64,000 nucleotides of DNA from Juglans regia. Its lineage: Eukaryota; Streptophyta; Magnoliopsida; Fagales; Juglandaceae. The position numbers and the translations under genes are program-made. Position 1 is the stretch's first letter; each line of letters starts with the position of its first letter. The notes beneath the pieces were generated by a model. It searched no databases and was not told the origin of the DNA. It saw nothing but the letters and a program-made list of their open reading frames with translations. Positions 35,101 through 46,892 of this stretch are shown here, in pieces. The stretch lies in assembly GCF_001411555.2 (NCBI RefSeq), contig NC_049916.1, forward strand, positions 10,195,945 to 10,259,944, read 5' to 3'.

Positions 35101-38100
35101 AAATGTTCAGTATAATTAATAAACTGCAAAGCTCACACTGAGAGGGCCAAACATAATCTTCTACCAGTAAATTAGATCACTATTTGAAGTAAAGTTAACA
35201 ATATAAATTAAAGAAACTGAGCAGTGAGAAATCGATGGTGAAGAGAAGGGCTTTAATATCCACTTACCTTAACAGAGTTGCCCACAAGATTTGTAATAAT
35301 CTGTCTGAACCTCCCTGGATCACCCATTACAATTTCAGGAACTTTATCGGAAACAAACACTGCCAGCTTTGTTTCCCCAATTATCAAAGTTCAAGGATTG
35401 TAGCATTTCATTGGTAACAGAACCCAATGCAAGATGAGCAGAAAAAACAGTTTAAAAATTAGATGATCAGAACAAATAGCAGTTCATATTCACAACTACA
35501 AGCATTAAATGTAATGCTGCAACACACTGAGGAAAATGATTACCCTGCCACTTCTACCAGGTTATTGATGAACAACAGATGATGAATAAACTAACGAGGG
35601 CTTACCTCAATTCCCTTGTGTCTAGACTTCTCAGAAAATAAAGAGAGGACATCGTCTAGAATGGATCTGAGGTCAAACGGGACTGCTTCCAGCTCTAATT
35701 TGCCAGCTTCAATTTTTGCACGGTCTAGCACCTCGTTAATTAATGCTATCAATGCTTTCCCACAGGCTTGCGCAGTTTGAGCATAATCCCTCTGAGTTGA
35801 GCTTAATTCTGTATCTAGAAGCAGAGCAAGCATTCCTGCCATTAATAAAGAGTAACAATTCCATCATTAGAAAGCTATCAGGAAAGATAAAAAACGTAAC
35901 ACCTTCAGATGAGAAGAAAAAACTAGGGCTTTGAACATACCAAGGATGCCATTCATGGGTGTTCTAATTTCATGAGAAACAGTAGCTAGAAACTGGCAAG
36001 AGGATCACAAGTAATACTCATGTTAAAAGGCAGAAGCTTAGAAATTTACTTGTAGTATGCTTTACAAGAACATCGATAAGATTACCTGGGATTTTGCAAC
36101 ATCTGCAGCTTCTGCTCGAACTTTTAGTTCTTCCATTTCATGGAAATCATCCTCAACTTTAACAATGTGAATTCCTGCACCATATAAGATATAACCTACC
36201 AGTAAACCAATCACAAAGAACAAGAACGCAGTGGTGAGTGCTGTCCATGACATGGGCGCCTTCTGATGGTATCTGCTCAAAAACCAATGATAAGCATATA
36301 TGAGACAAAAACCATGGAGCTCTTCTGCCTTCTGAAATTGTGAGCAACTACTGGATGCACTTACCTGCATATCATTTGATGCTTCCTAAAAGGATCTCCA
36401 AAATCAAGCTTGCTCTCATGAGAAAGAGACATGTCACCATCTTGATATTGGTGACCATACATGATTAGGGGATCAGACGAGTTTGTGACATCGTACACAT
36501 TCACTAAAAACGCCTGATTTCCAGCAAGTTGACCAAGTAAATTCTCCACAAGGGACTCAACATCAAAGGCTCCACCAACATATCTGTAAATCAGAATTTC
36601 ATTAACAGACATCTAGAACTTTCCAAATTAACACTCACCCCCAACATTAAGCTGGGAAATTGAAAGCCAAAGCTTTAAACTCATAGTCAAATATAAAAAC
36701 ATCAAAACGTACTTTGAGATGTACAAAACAAGGAGAAAGGAGTGGGGGAAAAGGATCGTGCCAAGGCTTCAAAATGTCATACAGCAAAAGAAGATGATAG
36801 TGGTTCAGGTGACACTGCTAATGAATCCCCATGCATAGAGCGAAAGACACTGGTTTTGGACAGGTTCATGCTCAGAACGATTTATGAACATGGTCCAGAA
36901 GTAATATAGCTCACATGTCATGCAAACTCAACAAAAGCAGCCAAAATCAAAAGCTCATACGTTTGCCTGTGGTTAATTACGGAAATCCATGTAGACGCAA
37001 TACCTCTACTTAAACCATGCATTTTTATATATGCTGCAGCAGAACCCAGAAATATTGTGAACAGTTCTCTTTGCAGATTACATCCATGATGTGAGTTGTT
37101 CATTTTAATGAAAGCAGATATCAATGGAGTCACCTTGCTAAATATTGTACATATATTTAGGAAAATTCAACAGATAACTTTCCTGTAATCTATAATATTT
37201 TCTTTGGAAAAGAGACACCATTCTGCCTCCAGCAAGTAGAGGCACAAATATAGGAGAAATGCCAAAAAGTAAAAATCAAATGAAATACAACAAAATGTAA
37301 TAACTCTTAAATCAAGTCATGTCAAACTATTACCATCGATGGTGTGACTTCACACGCACAATGCAGATGGAGAAAAGGATAAACTTTATAGTTGAAAAAG
37401 AATAATAATGTATACCCCAAACTGTCATCTCCTTTTACAATGCAGTCCCAAACTATCACTTTTAACATGTAATTTTTTTTTTCAACTGGAACCATGTATC
37501 CAGGAACAAAGTCCCATTCAATCCTGGAGCGCACAGGCCCTCGGCAAAGGACGTCCGATTTATTCAGCTCCCCCAAAGACCACTACACCACCCCTTGGGG
37601 TTACTCTCAACATATTACACCCAAAACTACCAACCTTCATCAAACATTACTCTCGACCCAATTTTAGACATTAAGATGGACCGAAATAGGTTATGCGATA
37701 CAGCACTCAGATCTTAGCGAAGGGTGTACATTGTCACTTCTTGGTGTCTAAAAATAACATAGTAAACCCACAAACTTTTCATCAAATGTCACACTCTGTC
37801 CAATTTTAGTTTTAAGATTGACAAAATAAAGGTGATTTGATATAGGTGGATCTTGATTGGAGGTTTATATTGTAGCTTTCTGGTAGTAATGTGTTAAAAT
37901 GGTAATTTAGGTACCACATTGCGAATGGGATGACAGTCTGGGGACGCAAAATGTAATTTTATCTAGTTGAAAATATCAGATCAAAGCTCCAGCAGTAAAA
38001 GAATGCCAAGTTCTCCTACCTATCATTCCCAAATTCAGTTCAGGCCATTTTTTTGGGGGTATGTAAAATCCAGTTTAGATCCGTCTATGAGTAAACATGA

Positions 38101-39376
38101 TCGCTATGAAAAATTCAATTGGTTCATAGACAGTAATCTGTATGCGCTAAACATATTAAACCAACCACAAACTGTTTCAAAGATAGTATTCCAATCAGAA
38201 TGCAAACTCAGAGGACATACCCAGCAGTTGCTTCAACTCGCTCTTGGACTGTTGGGCTCAAAGAGAGCTTGGACTTGTAAACGGGGAAGGTCAGCACAAC
38301 ACCAAGATGATGAGATCCCAGGAGCCTGAAGGGACTTGTCAAAACGGCTTTCCCAGTAGCCCTTGCCCTCAAAATGTTTTCTCTGTCTTCCTACATCATG
38401 CAGAGGCAAATACTTAATTTTTAAAAAAGAAAAAAATCACGGAGAGGAAAATTTAAAGGCCATATGAAACATCAAACGTACATATTACTTGAAATCAAGG
38501 AATCCAAACAAGACAAGCGAGGTGAAGTTCATAAATCGTATAGTTTACCTCTCCTGACATCATGTCAAGTGATTCAAGGTAAGAGAGGCTTTCCTGAGAG
38601 AATATCACAGGTGCATACTCATCTCTCACCGACGAAGGCTCCCTCTCCATTGTCTTTATTGTCCAGCCATGTTTCCTTTCAAAATTGCCTCTCTCTGAAT
38701 TAACCACTCTCTGTGCATAGGCTACCCCACTCAGTAATGGCCGCTCAAAAGCAGTCCTAGCTGTGTACTCGGCGAAAGTTTCCTGTATTTGACACAATTA
38801 ACAATAAATAAACAACTGCATTTGATAGTAATCATAGTGAATTAAAACCCCATTCATTGTCCTAAGAATATAAAGATTTAAATTTGGGTAAGTTATTTAC
38901 ATAAATTTTCTAGTCTTCGTTTCTATGGGAACAAAACAGAGAAAATGTCAGGAATACCAAAATTTTCCCTTTTCCTCGATAACCTGGCAACCAAACATAG
39001 ACATACAGTTTCAGCTGAAAATCGAAGCACAAACCTGATCAATTGCTGAAGGGTTCTTGTAATAATGGAAGGTGGATACGAGGATGGCGAGGGCGTGCAC
39101 ATGATTAACGCTAACACTAAATTGATCTTGCAACATCCTAGCTCTCTGGTCACACATGCTTCCCAGTACGTCCTTCCTTCTCACTTTATTATCAGCATCC
39201 ATCCCATTGTAGATCATCGTGCTCAAGAACGCCATCACCATTATCCAAAGTAGCAGAAACTTTGGGAGCCAAGCCCTGTTGGCCTGAATAAATGTGTAAC
39301 CTCTTTTGGTCCCCATTTGCTCATTCAACCTCACAGCCACAGAGTGGTGGTGGCCCTGCTGCATCTTGAGACCCAT
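32147..39376 (-). CDS. HK4: Cytokinin receptor histidine kinase, CRE1/AHK4/WOL type
   Basis: Hybrid sensor kinase that binds cytokinin and phosphorylates HPt proteins. Exons (sense order): 39376-39035, 38782-38549, 38390-38221, 36583-36365, 36272-36086, 35992-35941, 35835-35606, 35366-35268, 35095-34383, 33710-33210, 32408-32147. All junctions are GT-AG. The sum is 3009 bp, 1002 residues plus stop, with no frame break. Domains: TM1 about 36-56; CHASE ligand domain about 95-300; TM2 about 332-357; HisKA with phospho-His 391 (ATVSHEIRTPMNG); HATPase with Asn 504/508 (NLVGNSVK), DTGIGIP 608-614, GTGIGL 638-643; degenerate receiver from about 701; receiver with Asp 863/864, phospho-Asp 908 (FMDIQMPEMDG) and Lys 979. 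ATG 39376 is the first in-frame start: TGA stands upstream in frame, and the local GTG at 39439 is not needed. In Arabidopsis the protein is mainly in the ER and plasma membrane. Intron 3 carries a MITE. Confidence 0.97.
34069..34086. repeat. 18-base poly(C) run in intron 9
   Basis: A pure run of 18 C on the plus strand, G on the transcript, inside the 672-bp intron between exons 9 and 10 of the receptor gene. It is a likely length-polymorphic site and possible sequencing weak point; a G-rich run in RNA can also affect structure. Confidence 0.8.
37389..37973. mobile_element. Mutator-like MITE in intron 3 of HK4
   Basis: The body at 37399-37963 (565 bp) is flanked by identical TAGTTGAAAA at 37389-37398 and 37964-37973. 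A 9-11-bp duplication is the Mutator size. The ends are inverted: ACCCCAAACTGTCATC at the left and GATGACAGTCTGGGG at the right, with CAATG/CATTG following inward. No transposase. It lies over 240 bp from exon 3 and about 800 bp from exon 4, so splice sites are untouched. Confidence 0.85.
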
Positions 39377-39405
39377 CAGCACCGAACTCTCTCCGACCCC
39401 CTTTG

Positions 39406-39444
39406 TTATTTTTCTTCTTCTCGTTTCTGCGCTCCCCACTTCAT
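39406..39444 (-). other. Short upstream ORF in the HK4 leader
   Basis: ATG at 39444 opens a 12-codon frame ending TAA at 39406, 29 bases before the receptor ATG and in a different frame. If this part of the leader is in the mature mRNA, it could lower translation of the receptor. A possible acceptor (TTTTCTAG) ends at 39452, just upstream, so the uORF would stay in the mRNA even if a leader intron is removed. Confidence 0.5.
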
Positions 39445-39451
39445 ATCAATG

Positions 39452-40200
39452 CTAGAAAACCCTGAGGTTATGCATACAGATATATAAGCCAACTTTTGAC
39501 AAAGTACGGGCAAATTTGTCAGATACACCTTTTTTTGGTAAAGAAAGAGAAGGGGCACTGAACAACTCGAGTAAATTTATCATTACAGCATTTTTTTGCG
39601 TGATTCAATCCTGCTAAGAAAGCATCAGTACACCCACAACCAACGCCAAACAATATTTTAACAAGGGCACAGAACTCTCTCTCTCTCTCTCTCAGAGTAG
39701 ATACTCGTCTGTAGGCTAGAAACTAGAAAGCGAGCAGGTCATAGAGACCCAGGATTTAAAATGAGGAATACTCTATTCTGAGAGACAAGCATGGCTCTCA
39801 AAAGATGTACAAAAAAAAAAAAAAGCTCAAAGTCCAAAGAACACCCCCTCTCTCACACACACACTGTCAAACGGGTCTGTTCCTGTCTGTCTCAAGGCTT
39901 TGAACGATTAAAAAATAAATAGGAATAAAAAAATCCAAAGCGTAACTCTCTAATAATGGTCTCTCCAACTCCAATCAGAGTAGCGTGAAGTTTTTGCTGA
40001 GGCGTCCGGACAAAGAAGACCACGTTCACTGTCTTCCTTAGAATAATCAATCAAAATGCCACAGATTGACCCCCAAAAAACACAGACAAACAGCGAAGCA
40101 TGCACATCCCAGAAGCAAAGAGAGAGAGATGGAAAGCAGGCAACTTTTAGAAGAGAGATATTGCAGAGAGCGAAGGGTTGTTGAAAGAACAAATATTTAC
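39452..40200 (-). other. Possible 5' UTR intron of HK4
   Basis: The minus strand has a good donor, CAACAG then GTAAATATTT at 40200, and a pyrimidine-rich acceptor TTTTCTAG ending at 39452. Leader introns are known in this gene family. Not provable without transcript data. The stretch also holds a CT dinucleotide run (39680-39692). Confidence 0.35.
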
Positions 40201-40452
40201 CTGTTGAACTGGGTAGGAGTTGCAGGTTGTGGCATGATACAATGCATGAATAATAAAGCAGCTCTTGTTGTTGTAATAGATTTATTTCAAGGGGGGTTTA
40301 TTTTATTTGTCCCATGCTTTTTAAAGTAACAATGAGAGAAACAAAATCGAATTTTTAGGATTTTCCAAGATACGCTCTTGTCTCCTCGTCGTATTCTTCA
40401 ATCCCTCTCTCTCTCCTCTGTGAAGCCCTCTCTCTTCTCTCTCTAGCTTCTC

Positions 40453-40461
40453 TTTATAATA
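40453..40461 (-). promoter_or_regulatory. Candidate TATA element upstream of HK4
   Basis: The minus strand reads TATTATAAA followed by GAGAGAGAAGAGAGAGGG, a GA/CT-rich leader common at plant transcription starts. This would place a start near 40420 and leave a leader exon to 40201. A second AT-rich candidate near 40505 cannot be excluded. Confidence 0.3.
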
Positions 40462-40469
40462 ATGTACTG

Positions 40470-41600
40470 TTTCACATCACACTCTGTCTTCTCTATCTCC
40501 CTGTATATTTACTTGTATTAATCCTTTAAGAAGGCTAATAGCTGAGCTTTCCAAATTGATCAATGTTGATGGTTTCCTTCAAATGGATTTTCTAGAAAGA
40601 AAAAGAAAAAAAAAAAAAAAAGTGCTTGACTTTCAAATGGGCAACATTAACAAACCCAGAATCCCTTTTGGTTGTTCAGTTAAATTTAACTTTGCACAGC
40701 ACCTTTTTTCCCTTCTTTATCAAAGTGTAAAATCCTCACATGCGATCTTGCGCTCTTCTAGTTTTTTTTTCGTTTCTGCCATTTTTCCCTTCTGTTCTTA
40801 GAACTTTGTAGTTTGTATATATAGCTTTGTTTTATTTTTATTGTAAATTGTGGCATTATTTCTCGTATAAGTAAACATAACAAATTCTAAACAACACAAT
40901 TTTCTATATTAAATAATATAATATAATTTAATAAAAAAATAATATTGGATATAATTTTAACTGTTTCCACACTCTCTTTAACAAATAATGAAATACATAT
41001 TAAAAATTAAATTTTTTTATATTAATTTCAAATTTATCAACATTTTTAAAAAAATAAATATTACAAAAAATTCATACACTGTATACCTCTACTTAATTAA
41101 TATGTTATTTATTATTTTTATTATTCTATTTAAACACACAATTTAAGTATTAAAATAAAAAAATAAAAATAATAAATTACATATTGATTAAGTGATGGTA
41201 AGTAATGTAAAACTTTCACGTAAAAATTTAATTTTAAAAAAGAAAAGGCATGATTTACACTTTAAAATAGCGTAAATTATTCTCTTTTACAAATAAAATG
41301 ATATAGCAATTTATATTTCGACTTGTTGAATATAATAACAAATATATAGTGTGAATACGGGTTTGGATCGGAGAGGTTCGGAATTGGATGAGAAATTGAA
41401 AAAGGAGGGTGAGAAGGCTTAAGAGAAGAGAAGACGTCGCCGTCACAAATCTTTGAGATAATGACATGGAGACAAGTCCCAGATCTCATTCCACTTCATT
41501 TACCTCTTCACCCTTCTCTCTTTGGACCGAACACGGAACAGCACTAATCTTGCATCAGAGAAATAAAGTCTAAGGTCTGTATAGGTCTGATACAGAAACT
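40470..41600. other. HK4 upstream region and AT-rich intergenic DNA
   Basis: Presumed promoter-distal region with long A and T runs. No gene, no clear repeat ends. 70-80-codon frames here have no motif. Confidence 0.4.
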
Positions 41601-41604
41601 ATCT

Positions 41605-41780
41605 AGCATTATTTCATTTCATTCTATTTTATTATTATAATTTTTTTAAAATTTTTATATAAAATATAATAAATAATTTAATTTTTTTAAATCTTAAAAT
41701 AATAATAATATTAAAAAATAATATTTTAACAATATTTTATTCAATTTATCTAAAATCATCTCATCTCACTACTTAAACAA
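41605..41780. mobile_element. MITE relic of the GAGATGAGA family
   Basis: AT-rich core (AAAATATAATAAATAATTTAA, then AATAATAATAATATTAAAAAA) followed by AAAATCATCTCATCTCACTACTTAAACAAAC, the right-end signature also seen at 16700 and 46670. The left end is degraded. Confidence 0.5.
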
Positions 41781-42921
41781 ACTCTAATTCAATTATGCTT
41801 CTTATTAATTAATTAATTAATTTAAATTTGATCGTTCATATATTTTAATTTTTTTATTTAATGGTTAAAATCACTATTAGTATATTGATTTTTTTTATTT
41901 TTTAAAAATTATTAAAGATGTTTAAAAAATATATTTATTAGAAAAAGTAAAAAAAAAAAAAGTACAATTTATACTAGCAGCATACCAAGTGAACAAATTT
42001 AGATGGTATAGTTGCACTACCCTTAATTAATTAAACAATAATATTTTGGTTTATCTTAATGATAAATATCACATTAAAAATTAAAATATTACTACAAACT
42101 CTTTTGTCTTTATATTTTTATCTTTGTTCGTTTTAATTTTTTATTACAAATCCGTTAAGTTCATTAACGAAAGTCACATCATCAATAATAAAAACGCATC
42201 ATATGTCAATACTAATACAATATATAATGAATAAGATAAGTGTTATAAATACAAAGAGATTTTATAAAAATAAACTCAAAATTGATGTGATTTCATGTAA
42301 TCCATTATATCTATTTTATAATAAAAATAATTTTATAATCTGATAAATCACATCAAATTACATTAATTTATATGATTACTTTTATATAATTCTTTGGTAA
42401 TTAAAATATTTCTCAATGAATAATGATAAGTGGACAACGTATATATAATTTTTAGAAAATTTCGTAATATAAATTTGATTTTTAAGAGTTTCTTTTGACT
42501 CTTGATTTAATTGTGAAATGTTTGAATTTAAAATATATATATATATAATTTTATTTCAAAGTAGTAGATAATCATGAACCAGTTGTTAATGCATCAGTGT
42601 TCATATAAAATATAAAGATTGAAAGGTATTTAAAAAGGAAAATGCTTGGTTTCCCCATTTTGGCTTCCGATCATTTTTATTGAGATTTTTTTTTTTAGTG
42701 ATTAAGTACTTTTTAATGATATTGTGATTTTTTTAACATTTAAAGATATAAAAAATGTATGAAAAAATTAAAAATAAAAAAGACATTTAGTCTTGTCGGG
42801 ACTCATCCTCGTGCCATACTTACGATCGGTATAGCACGACTCATTTAAAAATTAAAAAACATAAAAAAAAGTTACATTAAATATTAAAAATAGCAAAAAT
42901 CTTAACTTAAAAAAATGCATA
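41781..42921. other. AT-rich intergenic sequence
   Basis: Very AT-rich with poly(A)/poly(T) runs and a TA repeat near 42533. I see no gene or bounded element. Confidence 0.45.
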
Positions 42922-42929
42922 GTTGGGAA

Positions 42930-43499
42930 TAGGGATGCTACCCGGTGCAGGGCGAAGGCACCCCCTCCCTACCCCTGGTGGTAGGGTTTTTATACCCCAA
43001 TCCCCTGCCCTGGAGGTGGGAGTGGGGCCTCCCGCCCCACTATCGGGGGGTGAGATTGAAACTGAGCCCCACCCCGCCCCCCGTTAATATAATTGAAATT
43101 TATACATTTAAAAAAATATAAACTCAATAAAATTGTAATTTGGATTGTTTTGGCCTCCTAGACCAACTATTATATAGGAGGTCAAGGCAATACAATAGTA
43201 ATACTTAAACAATGTGAGACTCAACACTAGAAAGCCAAGGCAATCTATTAACTTAAAGTTTTATTCAAGTTTTTAATAAATTGTATATATTTATATATAC
43301 AATATATTTATATAAATATTAAAATTTATAATTTTTTGTATTATAAATTGAAGGGTGCGGAGCGGAGGTCGGGGGCTGGGGGCGAGGTCCCGCTAGGGTC
43401 AACCCGCCTCTCGCCTCCCATCCCAATATGGGGTGTTCCATGCGGGACGGGACGGACGAGGGTGAGGTAGAGGGGGGCGGGGCCCGCTAACCTCCCTTA
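42930..43499. mobile_element. hAT-like MITE with GC-rich ends, 570 bp
   Basis: Flanked by perfect 8-bp duplications GTTGGGAA (42922-42929 and 43500-43507). The left end is TAGGGATGCTACCCGG, the right end CCCGCTAACCTCCCTTA; they are imperfectly inverted. About 150 bp at each end is extremely GC-rich (GGGGCGGG-type words); the central 250 bp is AT-rich. No coding capacity. Confidence 0.87.
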
Positions 43500-43507
43500 G
43501 TTGGGAA

Positions 43508-44520
43508 GGGGTGACCCTCACAATCAAAGGAGTTGGCCAACCCCTCTAGACTCTAGTGCACTGTTTTTTAAATTAAATTTAGATTTTTTTTGTTAGTTAT
43601 TTAAATTTAAATTTTTTTAATCTTTTAAATAATTTGATTTATTTATATTTTATAATTTTATTTGTATTGACATGTGAGACATTTCTATTAGTGATGAGGT
43701 GGCATCCGTTAGCGAGTCTGATAGAACTTTCACGAAAGGATTACAACCTCGTTGATTACACAAATAATCGGATGAGAGATCTGGTAATAGTAGTGAGAAA
43801 ATTTGTGAATATTAATAAAATAATTTGAGTTAAAATTTTTATGGGTTTTGAAAAATAAGAAATAAAACAGTTCAATAAAAAATTATAAAATTAAAAAAAA
43901 AAATGTTAGAATATAATTTTTAAATATAATTTTTGTTTTGGAATCTAAAAAATTAAATTATTTTTTGTGTTTTTTCTAAGTAATGAATAGACGAAAAAGT
44001 TAAAAACTTGAAAATTTGAAATTGAAAAAAAATATTTGTGTGAATGGTATTTAAATGTTAAGATATAATGAGATGGTTTGAAAAGTTTGCGAGAACAAAT
44101 CCGGCCTAAAACAACCAACCTCTTATTTTTATTTACAAAAAAGCCATCCCCACTAGAATTAGAACTCACGTCCTCCTAGTCCACTTCTCTTCTTTTCTTA
44201 TCCCCTTTTTTTTTTTTCCTACTAAAAAATACATATTTGTAATTGTGGGGATTAGAACTCGCGACCTCACCCTCCGTTTTATAGACATACCAGCTATATT
44301 ACAAGTTAACCAAATAGATGTGACGATTTGATCTTCAGAGATTCCATCCGAGAATGATAAACATTGTCACACACTATAGAATCATTCGTATTTAATTAAT
44401 TGATATAATAATTATAGTTTTAATTGTTAATAATATGAGGACTTAGTAATAACTTCTAATAGACATCATCCCGATTAAAATATATATTCAATTCTCGCCC
44501 TCTCTCTTTTCTCTCTAGAG
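43508..44520. other. AT-rich intergenic sequence
   Basis: No supported gene. 44040-44115 (GATATAATGAGATGG, then AACAAATCCGGCC) may be a decayed end of the GAGATGAGA MITE family. Confidence 0.4.
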
Positions 44521-45050
44521 CATCCCCTAAAAAAACTCAGACTCGAGAGGGGTTGGAGCTTCGGCTCCTCCCTCCTTCGTCCCTCTTCTATATAGTATTT
44601 TTCCTTTATTTTTCCTTATTTTATTTGTTTTTCGTTTAAAGTAGAATGAATTGTCGATCTGCTGTTCTTTGGAGCCGGAAGCCCGGCGACCACCACACGC
44701 CCCGTCGCAAGATTTCCAAGGTGTCGATCTTTCAGACGGGCGAATAATCTCGTCAAATAGAGCAGCGCGTGAGGCACATGCGCGGTCTGAAGTGCGCACG
44801 TGAAATCCATGCTCCACCGCAAGGGGAGCTCTATCGCCGTTATGCTCGGCACTTCAAGGACCAAGGCCACCTGTTTCTTTAGACTCGACTGTCTGCCGTA
44901 CTTCCAGGGTGGCATGTGTCCCTCACGTGCCATCACAGTCTCTCTATTTATTTTTTCATTTCATCTAAGGTTGAAAATGCGAATTTACAACTTTTCAAGC
45001 TTTATTTCGCTATTTTAGATTATTTTCTTTGTTTTAGGTTAAAAATTAAA
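44521..45050. other. GC-richer island of unknown nature
   Basis: It stands out against AT-rich neighbours, with CpG-rich words (GGAGCCGGAAGCCCGGCGACC near 44672). Opposing frames of 96 and 106 codons overlap on the minus strand. Neither shows a recognisable domain, so no protein is called. It could be a transposon fragment or the leader of a lost gene. Confidence 0.35.
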
Positions 45051-45330
45051 AAAAGTTAATAGTTTCTTGGACATTTTGTCCATAGAGTGTAAGTCATCTC
45101 TCTTCCGAAAGGTGGGGTTTGAAATCTCTGCTTCAGGCAGAGTGTAGTCTCTCAAACGCTTTGTCTTTAAAGAGTTTTAGAAGTTAAGACTATACCAATC
45201 ACAAAAAAATTTGTGTACTGGTAGAGTCTCAACCATGAGTAGTTGGCTTGTAATTTGAGTTTTTTCCTGTATGTATGAGTCATAGTTGTAACTTTACTTT
45301 CATGAATGAATGAAGTTTATTAAAAAAAAA
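45051..45330 (+). repeat. Possible retroposed sequence with A-rich tail
   Basis: Ends ATGAATGAATGAAGTTTATT followed by nine A, like plant LINE or SINE 3' ends. The preceding 200 bp is mixed sequence (AAGGTGGGGTTTGAAATCTC). No flanking duplication was found, so class is uncertain. Confidence 0.35.
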
Positions 45331-45999
45331 ACTTATAATAGTATAAAATATACGAACTTAAAAAAGTAATAATAAAAAGCAAAACACAACAACATAGACA
45401 AAGCTCCTAAACTAGGGGCGTCTATGGAGTCACTTTTCAGTGCAAAGGTACAAATAATGCCCCTTTTGACATAGAGTATTGGGGTCGACTATGCTCAAAA
45501 GATGTTGGCATTTTGCTCTTTGATTTTGATACTTACGCTTATCCTTTCTACCACTTAACAAGAAAGTAAAAACAAAAAGGATGTATTCACATAACTAATG
45601 ATAGCTACTTGGGAATACCCTTGAAGGAAGGCAGCCCCTTTAACTGTCCATATAGTCAAGAATGCCTCTTCCATCTCTTTTCATGTAATTGTCCTTGATA
45701 TGATTATTTCCAATAAGTTGTAACTTGTAAATCCCTGTTTATGTGTATATATATATATATAGCTGTTCTATGATTATTTAAGTTAAAAAAAAATTATATT
45801 TAAAAATTGGTGTGCAAAAACAAATCGTCTATTTTATCGACATGACAAGACTTGAAAGTTAAAACCTCCCTCCTCCCAATTCTCACTAGACTTCGAAAGC
45901 TTTTTTTCTTTGTACTTTTGCCTACTATTTTAATGTACCTTTGGTCTGGTCTGGTCTGGTCACGTTGTCTCGATTGTTTGCAAGAAACTTTTTAATTTA
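45331..45999. other. Intergenic sequence, nothing recognised
   Basis: Contains a short TA repeat near 45748 and a triplicated TCTGG motif near 45940. No gene. Confidence 0.4.
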
Positions 46000-46695
46000 T
46001 TTTATTTTATTATTATAATATTTTTAAATTTTTATTTAAAATAAAATAAATAATTCAATACTTTTAAATATTAAAATAAAAATAATATTAAAAATTTTTT
46101 ATAATAATATTTTATTTAATTTTTAATTTTAATCTCAATTTATATATCTCATTTACAAAAACAAACTAGGGCTAAAGGTTCAACTGACTAATGCTCCATT
46201 CCGAGTGTAGTACCGACGATAGCCCCACTTTTCTTTTGATAAAGCTGCATTCACATTTCAAAGTCCAATTGCTTTAAATTACGAAGTTGAATTTAAAACT
46301 TGTGAAGCCAATATTTTATCTTGACTAGGCTTGTTTTGGATTGTGAGATAATCTATTTATTTTTATTTAATCTCCTCTCATCTCAATATCTAAATATTTT
46401 TTAATTTCAAATATTTAATTTATTTATCTAATAATTATTTAGTCATTACAACTTTTTAAAATTTTTAAACAAAACATAAAAAATAATTTAAAATTTTTAA
46501 ATTCTAAAATAAAAATAATATTAAAAATTTATATTATAACAATATTTTAACTTTATAATATTTTTATTTACTTTTTTTTTTCTCTTATTTTTCAAAACTC
46601 TTATAAAACATCTTAACTCAAACAATTTTATTACTATTAACAAATTATTTTCTTACTTTTCATAAATTTTTCATCTCATCTCAATATCCAAACGA
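46000..46695. mobile_element. Two adjacent MITE relics of the GAGATGAGA family
   Basis: 46000-46170 and 46330-46690 each carry the AT-rich core (TTATTATAAT, AAAATAAAATAAATAATT, AATAATATTAAAAA). The second ends TTTCATCTCATCTCAATATCCAAACGAG, facing GTTTTGGATTGTGAGATAATC at its left. Older and more diverged than the copy at 49027. Confidence 0.5.
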
Positions 46696-46892
46696 GAAAG
46701 ATCAAACCAATAGAAGGATAAGAATGTCATAAGGCCTAAACCATTCATAGTCCACACCAAATAAACAAAAGCAAGTAACATTTGATTTTGTATCCCACTC
46801 TATATATTAAAAAAAAAATAGTAAATACACACTAAAAACATAACTAATTAATTACTCAAATGATCATGACAAACCCAATTCAACCAAGAAAG

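Noticed and set aside
36918..37576. Minus-strand frames of 71-84 codons within the HK4 gene
   Set aside because: They lie in intron 3, do not fit the receptor domain order, and exon 3 joins exon 4 in frame without them.
39437..39439. GTG start for the receptor, 21 codons upstream of the ATG
   Set aside because: The codon is GTG, not ATG, and nuclear genes use ATG. The conserved family start MGLKMQQ is at 39376.
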